In this document: in pieces, positions 36,805 to 46,525 of the stretch | How positions within the stretch are numbered: the first letter of the stretch is position 1 | How the letters are laid out: each line of letters begins with the position of its first letter | Source: Salegentibacter echinorum | Lineage (GTDB): Bacteria > Bacteroidota > Bacteroidia > Flavobacteriales > Flavobacteriaceae | Length of the DNA stretch: 64,000 nt | Direction: 5' to 3' | Assembly (NCBI RefSeq): GCF_900129445.1 | Contig: NZ_FQVT01000009.1 | Location: 31,861-95,860, forward strand | Made by a program: the position numbers and the translations under genes | The notes under the pieces: generated by a model | The model's database searches: none | What the model was told of the DNA's origin: nothing | What the model saw: the letters and a program-made list of their open reading frames with translations, nothing else

Positions 36805-37787
36805 ACCGATAATATATCAGAAATTCTTAGTAAATCTTTATTTATGGATGGCTTGCCTTTAAGTGCTTTCTCTAATTCACAGGCCTGAATTTTATTTTTT
36901 ATCGTGCCCACCATAATATCACGCTTTCCGTCTAAAATAAGTTCTACAGCCTTAACGCATAAACGGCTGGCCAAAACCCTATCGAAACAGGTTGGGCTTC
37001 CTCCTCTTTGAATATGTCCTAAAACAGTTACTTTGGCATCGTAATACGGAAGGTTTTCCTTTACATACTCTGCCAGCTCAAAGACATTTTTTCCAATTTT
37101 ATCCCCTTCAGAAACAATAACAATACTCGAGGTTTTACCAGACCTTCTACTTCTTTCCAGAGAATTCAATAGGCGATCCAGCCCCAGGTTTTCTTCAGGA
37201 ATTAATATTTCTTCGGCTCCAGAACCTATACCGCTATTTAGGGCAATAAACCCCGCATCACGTCCCATTACCTCTACGAAGAAAAGCCGGTTATGGGAAC
37301 TTGCTGTATCCCTAATTTTATCTACCGCTCCCAATACTGTATTTAAAGCGGTATCATATCCAATAGTAAAATTAGTTCCAAAAATATCATTATCTATAGT
37401 ACCGGGAACTCCCAACACAGGTATATCGTGTTCTTTGCTTAAAGCCAGGCCACCTCTAAAGGTCCCATCACCGCCAATTAATATCAAAGCATCAACCTTA
37501 GCAGCTTTTAGGTTTGCGGCAGCTTTTTCCCGACCTTCTTTTGTTTTAAATTCAGGACATCTGGCCGATTTTAGAAATGTACCCCCGTGATTTATTACAT
37601 TTCTCACACTTCTGGCATTAAGCGTCATATAATCTCCATCTATTATCCCCTCAAAACCACGTTTAAAACCAATACATTCTATATTATAATAAGCACAAGA
37701 GCGAACCACAGCTCTTATAGCAGCATTCATTCCCGGGGCATCCCCTCCCGAAGTCATTACTCCTATTCGATTAATTTTCTTAGTCAT
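36801..37787 (-). CDS. pfkA: 6-phosphofructokinase (ATP-type)
   Basis: A 328-residue glycolytic enzyme. GVMTSGGDAPGMNAAIRAVV forms the ATP loop. PGTIDNDIFGTNFTIGYDTAL holds the catalytic Asp. GRDAGFIALNSGIGSGAEEILIPE and GHIQRGGSPTCFDR bind the sugar phosphate. The GGDG motif (LIGGDGTFRG) points to ATP rather than pyrophosphate as donor. It is upstream of and overlapping mgsA. A dyad CTCGATAATCGAG at 37829-37841 lies about 42 bases upstream and recurs near 2256. Confidence 0.96.
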   Translation of the reverse strand: MTKKINRIGVMTSGGDAPGMNAAIRAVVRSCAYYNIECIGFKRGFEGIIDGDYMTLNARSVRNVINHGGTFLKSARCPEFKTKEGREKAAANLKAAKVDALILIGGDGTFRGGLALSKEHDIPVLGVPGTIDNDIFGTNFTIGYDTALNTVLGAVDKIRDTASSHNRLFFVEVMGRDAGFIALNSGIGSGAEEILIPEENLGLDRLLNSLERSRRSGKTSSIVIVSEGDKIGKNVFELAEYVKENLPYYDAKVTVLGHIQRGGSPTCFDRVLASRLCVKAVELILDGKRDIMVGTIKNKIQACELEKALKGKPSINKDLLRISDILSV

Positions 37788-37827
37788 AAATTATATTTTG
37801 TTTCGAATATTTTATTCTGAAGAAATT

Positions 37828-37841
37828 ACTCGATAATCGAG
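37828..37841. promoter_or_regulatory. Dyad CTCGATAATCGAG upstream of pfkA-mgsA
   Basis: A nearly perfect palindrome (only the central base is unpaired) in the promoter region of the pfkA operon. The same 13 bases occur, reverse-complemented, at 2256-2268 upstream of the lipocalin/OmpA operon. Confidence 0.45.
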
Positions 37842-37963
37842 ATTTATCCCAATATTTATTAGGAGCGCCGAGGCCTGCCTCAGAATCAAGATAATCTTCC
37901 TATATATCACCTCATGGACCTGGCACGAAGTAGTATATTTTGCTAAAATAATCTTATAAGGTC

Positions 37964-40900
37964 TCAATTCCCATTTTTATCGGGGAAATTTATATAATCT
38001 GGCGCCATAGATTTAGCAGACTCCTCCTGCTCTTCTTCAGCTTTAGTAGCATTCAATTCTTTATTGGTGATTTTTCTAATCAACTCTTTAAAAGTATCAA
38101 AATCTACCGAATAAGAAAGCCCCACACCCTGGGTAAATCCTATTTCTTCACCTATAAACTGAATATTATTTTCGCGATTAAATATCTTGGCTTTTAGTGT
38201 TCCTTCTTCGTTTAACAGAAAATCTATTTCCAGGTCTCCCACAAAAATCGATTCTGTAACACCACCAATGGGAACCCCCACCTGGCCGTTTATAATTACA
38301 CGATCACTTATTTTTGTAGAAAGGGTAAGTCCGAACCTATCTACGGTTTGCTGATCTGGTGTGCGGTCTCCCTGCACATAATTCACCCCAACTTGAAATT
38401 TACCATCATCTCCCGCAAAAATATCATTTACAATACTGGAAGCTCTTTCGGCCAGGGTTCCGGTAATGGCATTTTGCCTTAAGCCAAATTCGCTATAAAA
38501 GGCGCCCTGGGTTACCAGGAATAAGGCTTGTAATTCTTTGCTGGCCCTATCGTCCATTCTATATTCAAGTTCAGACCGCACTACAGAGCTGGCGTTTGGA
38601 AATTCGATATCAAAAGTAATATCGGGTTGTTCAATTTGCCCCTGCAGGTTTATGGCTACTTCTACAGGAATTTTACGGTTCACCGATGGGTTTTCTAAAA
38701 GTACCGCCGGGTTTGCATTTAATTCATAAATTGCACTTACATCCAACTGGGCATCGGTAGGATCGCCATTCCAGTTTATACTCCCGCCAGATTCAACATT
38801 AAAAACCTTTTGTACCAACCCGGCATATTTAAAATTATAAACGCCCTCGTAAACCACAAAATCGCCCCACATGTTAAACTTTCCATTGGTGTTGATCTCT
38901 AACAGTAAGTTACCAGAGCCACGTCCTTTTAAGGTACTTCCACTGGTTTTATCTACCACAACCTCCACTTCGGCTTCATTGGTAACATCGAGATCAAAAA
39001 TAAGTTCGATTCCCGTTACTTCCGGAATTTCAATTTCCTCCCCGGCCTCTCGGGCCTCTTTTTCCTCCGGACTTAAAAAATGGATATATGAATTGTCTCC
39101 AACGGCCTCTGTATCATTCAGCGGAATTTTAAATGAAGTACCGCGCGCAGTAGTGGCTGTCACATCTATAACCAACTGGTCTGTTGGCCCCGCAATGCTA
39201 GCCTCCCCGTTGATAAAAGCTGTTCCGTAATAAAGCGCATCGTCGTCGGCTTCTGTATTTAAAACTAAAAGTCTATCGGAGTCTATATTGAGATCTAATC
39301 TCCATTCCTTAAAGTTTTTATGACTAATACTACCATCCAAAATTCCGCTGGTATTATACTTAGTATCTATGATTTCAATCTCATCGAATATAAATTGCTG
39401 TTTTTCTAAATTAACAACGGCTTTGTTCTGAAATTCTAAATCTACATTTAAATATGGAATCTGCAGGCCGGCATTTTCAAGATTTAGTTCTCCTGAAAAA
39501 TCTGGATTCTTATAATTTCCCGAAATTTTTGCCTTTCCCGATGCCGCTCCACGAATATTATTTAAAACATCACCACCTAAAGGACTAAAAGCAGCCATAT
39601 TAAGCTGGGCTAAATTAATATCTAAATCGATATTGGGTTCATTTCCGCTCACATTAATATCGCCAAGTGCATTTAAGGATTTTTCACCATCTCTTATCAA
39701 ATTGGCATCAATACTGTAATTAGTGAGGTTTTTGTTTCCTTCTACAGCAAGATTTAGATCTCCCAGGGCATTATCATTTATCTGCAAAGAATCTATTTTT
39801 AAATTGGTATTAGGGAAGTAAGCACCATTTTCCTGCAACAGGTCCAGTTTTCCGTTTAACGTCCCTGCAAGCCTTAGACTATCAATTTGCGGACTTATCT
39901 TACCTACATCTACATTATCAAATTCCATCTTGAAGTCCTTAAAGGTAGAATCTCGCATCACCCCGCTTAACCGAATTTCTTCTTCTTTGTGGCTCATCAC
40001 CAGAGAATCTATAGCAATATCATTTAGAGAAAGATCAAAAACAATCTTATTGCTTTTATTGCCTTCTTCATTAATATACCAGGTATTATCCTTAAAAGTT
40101 AGATCAGACCGTTGTATGCCAATTACCGACTTGTTCTCTTCATTAATGGTATGGAAAAGATTGATGTTAAATAGATCACTATTGGTTTTCCCTCCCTGAA
40201 ATTCAGACCGCACAAAAAGAGTATCCTGTTGCGTCACATTAATTAAACTAAATTCTGAAAAGCTATACAGATCTGTCGCCACACTATCGGCTTCAAAATA
40301 GGTATTGTAAATTGGGTTGGTATTATCCACATTTAAGTTTACGCTTTCCATCATATTCCCAAAGAGGTCAATTTTTGGCGAACGGAAGTTTACTTTAAAT
40401 TCCGATTCGTCTGAAGAAACATTGCCGCGAATAAAGGTGTTTGGAGCTAAAGTTATTTCAGGATAAAAAACCTCTACAATCTTGTTGTAAATATCAAAAT
40501 CAAACTCCATATACTGGTTATTTGTAATGGTTCTGGGTTTGTAATTGGTATAAATACTCCCCAAAGAGTTCTCAATTAAAGGTCTAATTTCTGAAAGGTT
40601 AAAATCCCCCTTTATTTCGCCACTTATCACATCTGGCGAGTTGATGGTTAAGGTTCTAACAGGACCTTCGAAACTGGAAGTAATATTAAAATCATCAAAA
40701 TAATACAAATCATTTTGATTGCGATAGGAAGTGTTGAGCAGCATAATTTTCCCAAAAGCATTATCTATATTGCTGCCTTTCATATTCATGATCACGTCAC
40801 CCTTAAAAATGGAGAGACTATCGCTAGTCACAAAATTCAACATATTTAAATCTGCATAACCTACAGAAGCTTCAAAATCGTAAGTATTTATATCTTTAGA

Positions 40901-42370
40901 AAGATCTGCCAGGCCATTAAATTCCATTTGAAGATTAGGGTCGTTGGCTCTAAGTAAACCATTAAAAATAGGATTTCGAAGATTTCCTATCACCCTAATA
41001 TCACGGTAGGTATAATTATTAAATTCCAGCTTCGAGATTTGACCTTTTAATTCAGCATTTAAATTATCGGCATCAAAACCACTACCGTCAATATTAAGGT
41101 TAAAACTGGTTTTGCCCAGACTCTCTTTTTCTGCCAGTTTGCCAACATTCACGTCCTCAAAAATAAGTTTACCTTTATAATGAACATTACTGGGGCTGTT
41201 AAAACCCCGCATCACTACATTGGCATTGGCAGAACCCAGTTGCGTTTCAATCTTAACGTCGGTATTTAAATTGGAACTCGTTACAACGGCCTTACCACGC
41301 ATATTAAGATTTCCAAATTCAATAAGGCTTTCGGGCAATTTCCCTTTTAAATCTATGGGCAATAAATTTACCAAATCATAATAGTTAGTATCAAAATCTA
41401 AAAAATCGCCGGTAAGTCTAAAATCCTTTCCGCCATCTGTAAAAGCTCCTTTTATGTTTACATTTCCTGCAACCCTACTGCGATCCATCCCGGTAAGTTG
41501 TAAATTGGGAAGATCAAAATCGTTTAAAGTTCCTTCAAATTTAGTTGAGAGTTCAAAAATTTGATTTGCCCCAAAATCCTCATAAAAAGCCTGTAGGTCA
41601 CTACTGGAAACAATAGATTCATGAAATGTCCCGGTAATCACAACCCGGTTTTCAAAATCTGAAAAACCGTCAAGACCATAAGCAAATTTCAGGTTAGCCT
41701 GCACCCGGGACTGTTTTGTTTGCAAAACTAAATCATCAAAAAGCATCCGCTCGGGACTATAAGAGAAGTTGGTGCTTAATTCATTTATTTTTAAACCTCT
41801 TTTCATATTTCCCTGCAGCCTGTTTACGGCTACATCTACCTGGGGTCCACTAATTTTAAGGTTTTTGGCGTGAATATTTAAACTGTCGAAAACGACAAAC
41901 TCGGGATTGATGGCTTCCTCATTAATAAAGCTATATTCTGAATCACTAATCTCCACATGGTCTATCTCTAACTCGAAGCGCGTAGTGTCACCTGAAGGTG
42001 TGCCGCTTAATTTATCTATAAATAGACCTAAATTATCTTTTTCATCCCCTTTATACTTCCGCATATTTAAATCCAGCCCTCTAAGATAGGTTTTGCCAAA
42101 TTTAGGATGATTCCTCATTATATTAGAAATACCAAGAACAGAAGTACGCAACTCTTTGGTAAAAATGAGGGTGTCTTTATGGTGATCTTCAATGTAAATT
42201 CCGTTAATCTGCACCTTCCCAAAATAGGTGATGCTCACCCGGTCTATATTGATATTTACACCGTTATTTTCCCTAAGTGTCTCAGTGAGTTTAGTAGCTA
42301 CCCCGGTTTGAACCGCCGGAATTGAAAAAGTGATCAAAATGATGATAAAAAGCAAAACCAGCGCAACCAC
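37964..42370 (-). CDS. tamB: TamB/AsmA-like translocation and assembly protein
   Basis: A 1468-residue protein with one N-terminal transmembrane helix (about 1-20) and a very long series of beta strands rich in Asn, Asp and Leu. It ends in the TamB/DUF490 domain (about 1050-1400; FDIEFPNASSVVRSELEYRMDD, GVGLSYSVDFDTF). Such proteins bridge inner and outer membranes and are thought to move lipids or help barrel assembly. The reading frame is open for 13 codons above GTG 42370 without an ATG (AAG CGT ATC onwards), so the start may be GTG or a rarer codon upstream. It is divergent from tsaD. Confidence 0.88.
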   Translation of the reverse strand: MVALVLLFIIILITFSIPAVQTGVATKLTETLRENNGVNINIDRVSITYFGKVQINGIYIEDHHKDTLIFTKELRTSVLGISNIMRNHPKFGKTYLRGLDLNMRKYKGDEKDNLGLFIDKLSGTPSGDTTRFELEIDHVEISDSEYSFINEEAINPEFVVFDSLNIHAKNLKISGPQVDVAVNRLQGNMKRGLKINELSTNFSYSPERMLFDDLVLQTKQSRVQANLKFAYGLDGFSDFENRVVITGTFHESIVSSSDLQAFYEDFGANQIFELSTKFEGTLNDFDLPNLQLTGMDRSRVAGNVNIKGAFTDGGKDFRLTGDFLDFDTNYYDLVNLLPIDLKGKLPESLIEFGNLNMRGKAVVTSSNLNTDVKIETQLGSANANVVMRGFNSPSNVHYKGKLIFEDVNVGKLAEKESLGKTSFNLNIDGSGFDADNLNAELKGQISKLEFNNYTYRDIRVIGNLRNPIFNGLLRANDPNLQMEFNGLADLSKDINTYDFEASVGYADLNMLNFVTSDSLSIFKGDVIMNMKGSNIDNAFGKIMLLNTSYRNQNDLYYFDDFNITSSFEGPVRTLTINSPDVISGEIKGDFNLSEIRPLIENSLGSIYTNYKPRTITNNQYMEFDFDIYNKIVEVFYPEITLAPNTFIRGNVSSDESEFKVNFRSPKIDLFGNMMESVNLNVDNTNPIYNTYFEADSVATDLYSFSEFSLINVTQQDTLFVRSEFQGGKTNSDLFNINLFHTINEENKSVIGIQRSDLTFKDNTWYINEEGNKSNKIVFDLSLNDIAIDSLVMSHKEEEIRLSGVMRDSTFKDFKMEFDNVDVGKISPQIDSLRLAGTLNGKLDLLQENGAYFPNTNLKIDSLQINDNALGDLNLAVEGNKNLTNYSIDANLIRDGEKSLNALGDINVSGNEPNIDLDINLAQLNMAAFSPLGGDVLNNIRGAASGKAKISGNYKNPDFSGELNLENAGLQIPYLNVDLEFQNKAVVNLEKQQFIFDEIEIIDTKYNTSGILDGSISHKNFKEWRLDLNIDSDRLLVLNTEADDDALYYGTAFINGEASIAGPTDQLVIDVTATTARGTSFKIPLNDTEAVGDNSYIHFLSPEEKEAREAGEEIEIPEVTGIELIFDLDVTNEAEVEVVVDKTSGSTLKGRGSGNLLLEINTNGKFNMWGDFVVYEGVYNFKYAGLVQKVFNVESGGSINWNGDPTDAQLDVSAIYELNANPAVLLENPSVNRKIPVEVAINLQGQIEQPDITFDIEFPNASSVVRSELEYRMDDRASKELQALFLVTQGAFYSEFGLRQNAITGTLAERASSIVNDIFAGDDGKFQVGVNYVQGDRTPDQQTVDRFGLTLSTKISDRVIINGQVGVPIGGVTESIFVGDLEIDFLLNEEGTLKAKIFNRENNIQFIGEEIGFTQGVGLSYSVDFDTFKELIRKITNKELNATKAEEEQEESAKSMAPDYINFPDKNGN

Positions 42371-42417
42371 GGTTCTAGTTAATATTTTCCAGAATTTTTT
42401 GATACGCTTTTATGTTT

Positions 42418-42425
42418 TAACTTTG
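42418..42425 (+). promoter_or_regulatory. Bacteroidota -7 box for the tsaD operon
   Basis: TAACTTTG fits TAnnTTTG and ends 38 bases before the tsaD ATG. A T-rich TTTTTTG ends 16 bases upstream, slightly short of the usual -33 spacing. Confidence 0.5.
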
Positions 42426-42463
42426 CACAATATATTAACAATTTCTATGCCCCTTATTTCTCA

Positions 42464-43486
42464 ATGGCTCCACAAAATATTTACATATTAGGGATTGAAT
42501 CTTCTTGTGACGATACTGCTGCCGCGGTATTACATAACGGCAAAATATTATCTAATGTTGTTGCCACACAGGAAGTTCACCAAAAATACGGCGGGGTTGT
42601 TCCCGAGCTTGCTTCCCGTGCACACCAGCAAAATATAGTACCGGTAATTCATCAGGCTATAGCCAGGGCAAATATCGGTAAAAAAGATATATCTGCAATT
42701 GCTTTTACACAAGGTCCCGGGCTAATGGGTTCTTTACTCGTTGGCACTTCTTTTGCCAAGTCCCTTTCGCTGGGTTTGGGGATTCCCCTTATCGCTGTAA
42801 ACCATATGCAAGCTCACATCTTAGCACATTTTATTGAAGAAAAAGATTATAAAAAACCGGAATTTCCATTTCTGGCGATGACCATTAGCGGCGGCCATAC
42901 CCAAATTGTAAAGGTTTCAGATTATTTTAAAATGGAAGTTATTGGCGAAACTACAGATGATGCCGTGGGCGAAGCTTTCGATAAAAGCGCTAAAATCTTA
43001 GGATTGCCCTATCCCGGTGGTCCCTTAATCGATAAATATGCTCATGAAGGAAATCCTAAGGCTTTTCCTTTTCCCAATCCTAAAGTACCCGGATTAAATT
43101 TTAGTTTTAGCGGATTCAAAACTTCAGTGCTTTATTTTGTGCAAAAGCAAACTAAAGAAAATCCCAATTTTGTGGCTGAAAACCTTAAAGATATTTGCGC
43201 TTCCATTCAATTTTCTATCGTTAGAATTCTAATGGATAAACTAAAAAAAGCCGTAAAAGAAACCGGAATTAATCAAATAGCCATTGCCGGTGGGGTTTCG
43301 GCGAATTCTGGGATAAGAAATGCTTTATTGGACGCCGAAAAGAACTATGGTTGGGATTGTTTTATTCCAAAGTTTGAATACACCACAGATAATGCTGCGA
43401 TGATCGCAATTGCCGGTCACTACAAATATTTAGAAAAAGATTTTTCAGATTTCTCTATAACCGCCAAAGCACGATATAAATTTTAA
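42464..43486 (+). CDS. tsaD: tRNA N6-adenosine threonylcarbamoyltransferase
   Basis: A 340-residue ASKHA-fold enzyme that transfers threonylcarbamoyl to A37 of ANN-decoding tRNAs. GIESSCDDTAAAVL at the N-terminus, the metal-binding NHMQAHILAH (His-x-x-x-His), SGGHTQIV and IAGGVSANSGIR are all present. It is the first gene of a rightward run of RNA-modification and membrane genes; the next gene starts 3 bases after its stop. Confidence 0.97.
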   Translation: MAPQNIYILGIESSCDDTAAAVLHNGKILSNVVATQEVHQKYGGVVPELASRAHQQNIVPVIHQAIARANIGKKDISAIAFTQGPGLMGSLLVGTSFAKSLSLGLGIPLIAVNHMQAHILAHFIEEKDYKKPEFPFLAMTISGGHTQIVKVSDYFKMEVIGETTDDAVGEAFDKSAKILGLPYPGGPLIDKYAHEGNPKAFPFPNPKVPGLNFSFSGFKTSVLYFVQKQTKENPNFVAENLKDICASIQFSIVRILMDKLKKAVKETGINQIAIAGGVSANSGIRNALLDAEKNYGWDCFIPKFEYTTDNAAMIAIAGHYKYLEKDFSDFSITAKARYKF

Positions 43487-43489
43487 CGC

Positions 43490-44200
43490 ATGCAGCTTTT
43501 TTACACGCCAAATATCCAAAAAACCGATAAACAAATTGTTTTCCCAAAAGATGAAAGCAGACATATTGCCAAAGTTTTGCGTAAAAAAGAAGGCGATATT
43601 TTAAAGGTAACCAATGGAAAAGGCAGCTTGTTTTCGGCAAAAATCCTTGAATGTAGCCAAAAAAAGTGTGTGGCCACTATTTTGAAAACTGAAACTGAAA
43701 AAGCTAAAACTTACACCTTACACCTGGCAGTAGCACCTACAAAGATGAATGATAGGTATGAATGGTTTTTGGAAAAAGCTACTGAAATTGGTGTAGATGA
43801 GATCACACCCATAATTTGCGACCATAGCGAACGAAGAGTCGTTAAACTAGAACGCTATAACCGGGTACTGCAAAGCGCGATGAAGCAATCCCTGCATTTT
43901 AGCTTGCCAAAGTTAAATGAACCAAAGAATTTTTCAGAATTTATGAATGCTGAAATAAAAGGTCAGAAATTTATAGCGCATTGCGAAGATGAACTGCAAA
44001 GAGTGTCTTTAAAGTCTAAAGCAAAATCGGGAGAAAAAATTAGCATCCTTATTGGCCCCGAGGGAGATTTTTCTCCTGAAGAAATAAAAACAGCCCTGGC
44101 AAACAACTGGGAGGCGGTTACCCTGGGCGAAAGCCGATTAAGAACTGAAACTGCCGCTATTGTTGCCTGCCATACTATTTCCCTTATAAATATGGAATAG
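43490..44200 (+). CDS. rsmE: 16S rRNA (uracil-1498-N3)-methyltransferase
   Basis: A 236-residue SPOUT methyltransferase. An N-terminal PUA-like domain (SRHIAKVLRKKEGDILKVTNGKG) is followed by the knotted catalytic domain with LIGPEGDFSPEEI and LGESRLRTETAAI, the AdoMet-binding knot. Length and motifs are normal. It begins 3 bases after tsaD, so it is cotranscribed. Confidence 0.95.
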   Translation: MQLFYTPNIQKTDKQIVFPKDESRHIAKVLRKKEGDILKVTNGKGSLFSAKILECSQKKCVATILKTETEKAKTYTLHLAVAPTKMNDRYEWFLEKATEIGVDEITPIICDHSERRVVKLERYNRVLQSAMKQSLHFSLPKLNEPKNFSEFMNAEIKGQKFIAHCEDELQRVSLKSKAKSGEKISILIGPEGDFSPEEIKTALANNWEAVTLGESRLRTETAAIVACHTISLINME

Positions 44201-44236
44201 TTTTTTTGCTGTTTATTTATTTTTAATTTTACCAGG

Positions 44237-44890
44237 ATGCTTTCCATAAAAAAATATTTCTTACTTCTTAGTATCGCTTTATTGGGCAGTCCAATTTCTG
44301 CGCAACAAATCGCTTTACTACAATACAACGGTGGTGGCGACTGGTATGCCAATCCCACTTCCCTACCTAATCTAATTAACTTTAGCAATGAGCATATAAA
44401 TACTACCATAGCAGCAAAACCAATTACCGTTAAACCCGGTAGCACAGAGATTTTCCAGTATCCTTTTGTTCATATGACAGGGCACGGCAACGTGATCTTC
44501 TCTCAAGAAGAAGCAGAGAACCTTAGAAAGTATTTGCTTAGCGGCGGCTTTCTTCATATTGATGACAATTATGGAATGCGCAAATATTTAGAAAAAGAAT
44601 TAGACAAGATTTTTCCAGACAAAACCTGGGAAGAACTCACTGCTAATCATCCTATTTTTAGTTCGTTTTATAAATTTCCCAATGGCTTGCCAAAAATTCA
44701 TGAACACGATAATAAACCCCCGCAGGCTTTTGGGTATTATGATGAAAACAGGTTGATTTGCCTTTTTACTTATGAGAGTGACCTGGGCAACGGCTGGGAA
44801 AGTCAGGAAGTTCATAACGATCCTGAAGAGGTAAGGTTAAAAGCTTTAAAAATGGGAGCTAATATTTTAAAATACGTTTTTGAAAATTAA
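44237..44890 (+). CDS. DUF4159-domain exported protein
   Basis: A 217-residue protein with a signal peptide ending SPISAQ (about residue 22). The rest is the DUF4159 domain: IALLQYNGGGDWYANPTSLPNL, FVHMTGHGNVIFSQEEAENLRKYL, GGFLHIDDNYGM and FSSFYKFPNGLPKIHEHDN. The fold resembles class-I glutamine-amidotransferase-like domains (a GGFL-x-x-DD element). It is often near MoxR/gliding gene clusters in Bacteroidota but here lies in an RNA-modification run. Function unknown. Confidence 0.85.
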   Translation: MLSIKKYFLLLSIALLGSPISAQQIALLQYNGGGDWYANPTSLPNLINFSNEHINTTIAAKPITVKPGSTEIFQYPFVHMTGHGNVIFSQEEAENLRKYLLSGGFLHIDDNYGMRKYLEKELDKIFPDKTWEELTANHPIFSSFYKFPNGLPKIHEHDNKPPQAFGYYDENRLICLFTYESDLGNGWESQEVHNDPEEVRLKALKMGANILKYVFEN

Positions 44891-44899
44891 GTTTATTTG

Positions 44900-45421
44900 A
44901 TGAAACAACTTTCCCATTTTGACGAGAAATTCAGCAAAAAGCTATCTCCTATTATTCTTCTTTTAGATAATGTCGCGGGAGAAGCCAATATTGGCAGTAT
45001 TTTTAGAATCGCCGATGCATTTAATGTTGAAAAGATCGTTTTTTCGGGTACTGCACCAAACCTGGGAAGCAGAAGACTACAAAAAACGGCAAGAAATACT
45101 CATAAAACGGTTGCTTTTGAAACTATTGAAAATGCAACAGATTTTTGTAGGAATATAAAAAATAAGTACCAGCTTTGTGCTATAGAAATAACTTCAGAAA
45201 GTATTCCTATACAAGAATTTGAACTTTCCGACGAAAAAGAAGGCGTAATACTCATTCTGGGAAATGAAGTATCGGGAATTCAGGAAGGACTTTTGGAAAT
45301 TTCAGAGCAACAATTGCATATAAATATGTTTGGGAATAACAGTAGCATGAATGTAGCGCAAGCTTGTGGAATTGCACTCTATGAAATTTCAAAAACAATC
45401 TTTGCTTTCGCAAAGAAATAA
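44900..45421 (+). CDS. SpoU/TrmH-family RNA methyltransferase
   Basis: A 173-residue SPOUT methyltransferase for 2'-O-methylation of RNA. AGEANIGSIFRIADAF (motif 1 with N and R), LILGNEVSGIQEGLL (motif 2) and MFGNNSSMNVAQACGIALYE (motif 3) are complete. No N-terminal RNA-binding domain is present, so it resembles TrmL/TrmH minimal forms; the target position is unknown. I start at ATG 44900 rather than the TTG one codon earlier. Confidence 0.9.
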   Translation: MKQLSHFDEKFSKKLSPIILLLDNVAGEANIGSIFRIADAFNVEKIVFSGTAPNLGSRRLQKTARNTHKTVAFETIENATDFCRNIKNKYQLCAIEITSESIPIQEFELSDEKEGVILILGNEVSGIQEGLLEISEQQLHINMFGNNSSMNVAQACGIALYEISKTIFAFAKK

Positions 45422-45433
45422 TATATTTACGGC

Positions 45434-46522
45434 GTGAACTCAAAAGCTATTACATTAGGCATTTTAAGGGCAACGGGAATAATGATTGGAATTGTTCTTT
45501 TGCTCTATTTTCTATACGAAATTCAATCGGTATTAGTATATATCGCTATTGCTGCGGTAATTTCTTTGGTAGGAAGGCCTGTGGTAATCTTTCTAAAACA
45601 TCGTTTAAAAATTCCTAACCAACTCTCGGTGATCCTGGTACTTATCCTGGTACTCGCCATTATTGTAGGAATTATATTTGTTTTTGTGCCCATTGTGGTA
45701 GAACAGAGCCAATACCTCGCTCAAATTGATATTGAAGCCTTTAAAAGCGACCTTAACGAGCTTAACAACCAGGTGAATAATTACCTGGGAGTGAGAGAAA
45801 TTAACCTGGTAGAAGGTTTAAAAAACAGTGAGTTTATTAGGAATTTTGATATTAGCGCGGTACCCAAACTATTAAATAATGTATTTAGTATTTTGGGCGC
45901 TACTTTAATTGCTATTTTTTCTATTATTTTTATTTCTTTTTTCCTTCTGAAGGATAGCAAATTAATGCTAAACAGTATTCTCGTATTTGCCAACCGGGGT
46001 TCTGAACAGAAATTTCAACGGGTTTTTAATAAAATTAAAATCCTTTTATCACGCTACTTCGTTGGATTAACTTTACAAATAACAGTGCTATTTGTACTAT
46101 ATGCTATTTTACTTAGCGTTTTTGAAATAAATAATCCCATAGCAATAGCCTTTATTTGTGCCTTTCTAAATTTAGTGCCTTATTTGGGTCCACTTTTTGC
46201 CGGAATTCTAATGGCATTATTTGTAATTTCGAGTAACCTGGGAGCAGATTTTTCTTCGATAATTTTACCTAAATTAGGTTATATTATGTTGGGTTATTCT
46301 ATATGTCAGCTTATTGATAATATGATTTCTCAACCTATGATTTTTGGTGCTAGTGTCAAATCGCATCCCCTGGAGATTTTTCTTGTTATTTTAATTTCGG
46401 GAATTATTTTTGGTATTATGGGGATGGTGGTAGCAGTACCTTTTTACACTGCATTAAAAGTGATTGCCAAAGAGTCCCTTAGTGAATATAAAATTGTAAA
46501 ACGACTAACCCGCGATCTCTAA
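45434..46522 (+). CDS. AI-2E-family transporter (PerM-like)
   Basis: A 362-residue polytopic membrane protein with about seven to eight helices. The family core is visible: VYIAIAAVISLVGRPVV, the LKHRLKIPNQLSVILVL segment, a soluble helical region (about 90-150), LVPYLGPLFAGILM and a C-terminal SHPLEIFLVILISG-GIMGMVVAVP segment. Members export small molecules or ions; the AI-2 role is shown only for a few. The start is a GTG at 45434. Confidence 0.9.
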   Translation: MNSKAITLGILRATGIMIGIVLLLYFLYEIQSVLVYIAIAAVISLVGRPVVIFLKHRLKIPNQLSVILVLILVLAIIVGIIFVFVPIVVEQSQYLAQIDIEAFKSDLNELNNQVNNYLGVREINLVEGLKNSEFIRNFDISAVPKLLNNVFSILGATLIAIFSIIFISFFLLKDSKLMLNSILVFANRGSEQKFQRVFNKIKILLSRYFVGLTLQITVLFVLYAILLSVFEINNPIAIAFICAFLNLVPYLGPLFAGILMALFVISSNLGADFSSIILPKLGYIMLGYSICQLIDNMISQPMIFGASVKSHPLEIFLVILISGIIFGIMGMVVAVPFYTALKVIAKESLSEYKIVKRLTRDL

Positions 46523-46525
46523 ATT

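Noticed and set aside
37870..37881. GAGGC-CT-GCCTC hairpin upstream of tamB's stop side
   Set aside because: Only 5 bp, no T tract on either side and no second copy; not strong enough to call.
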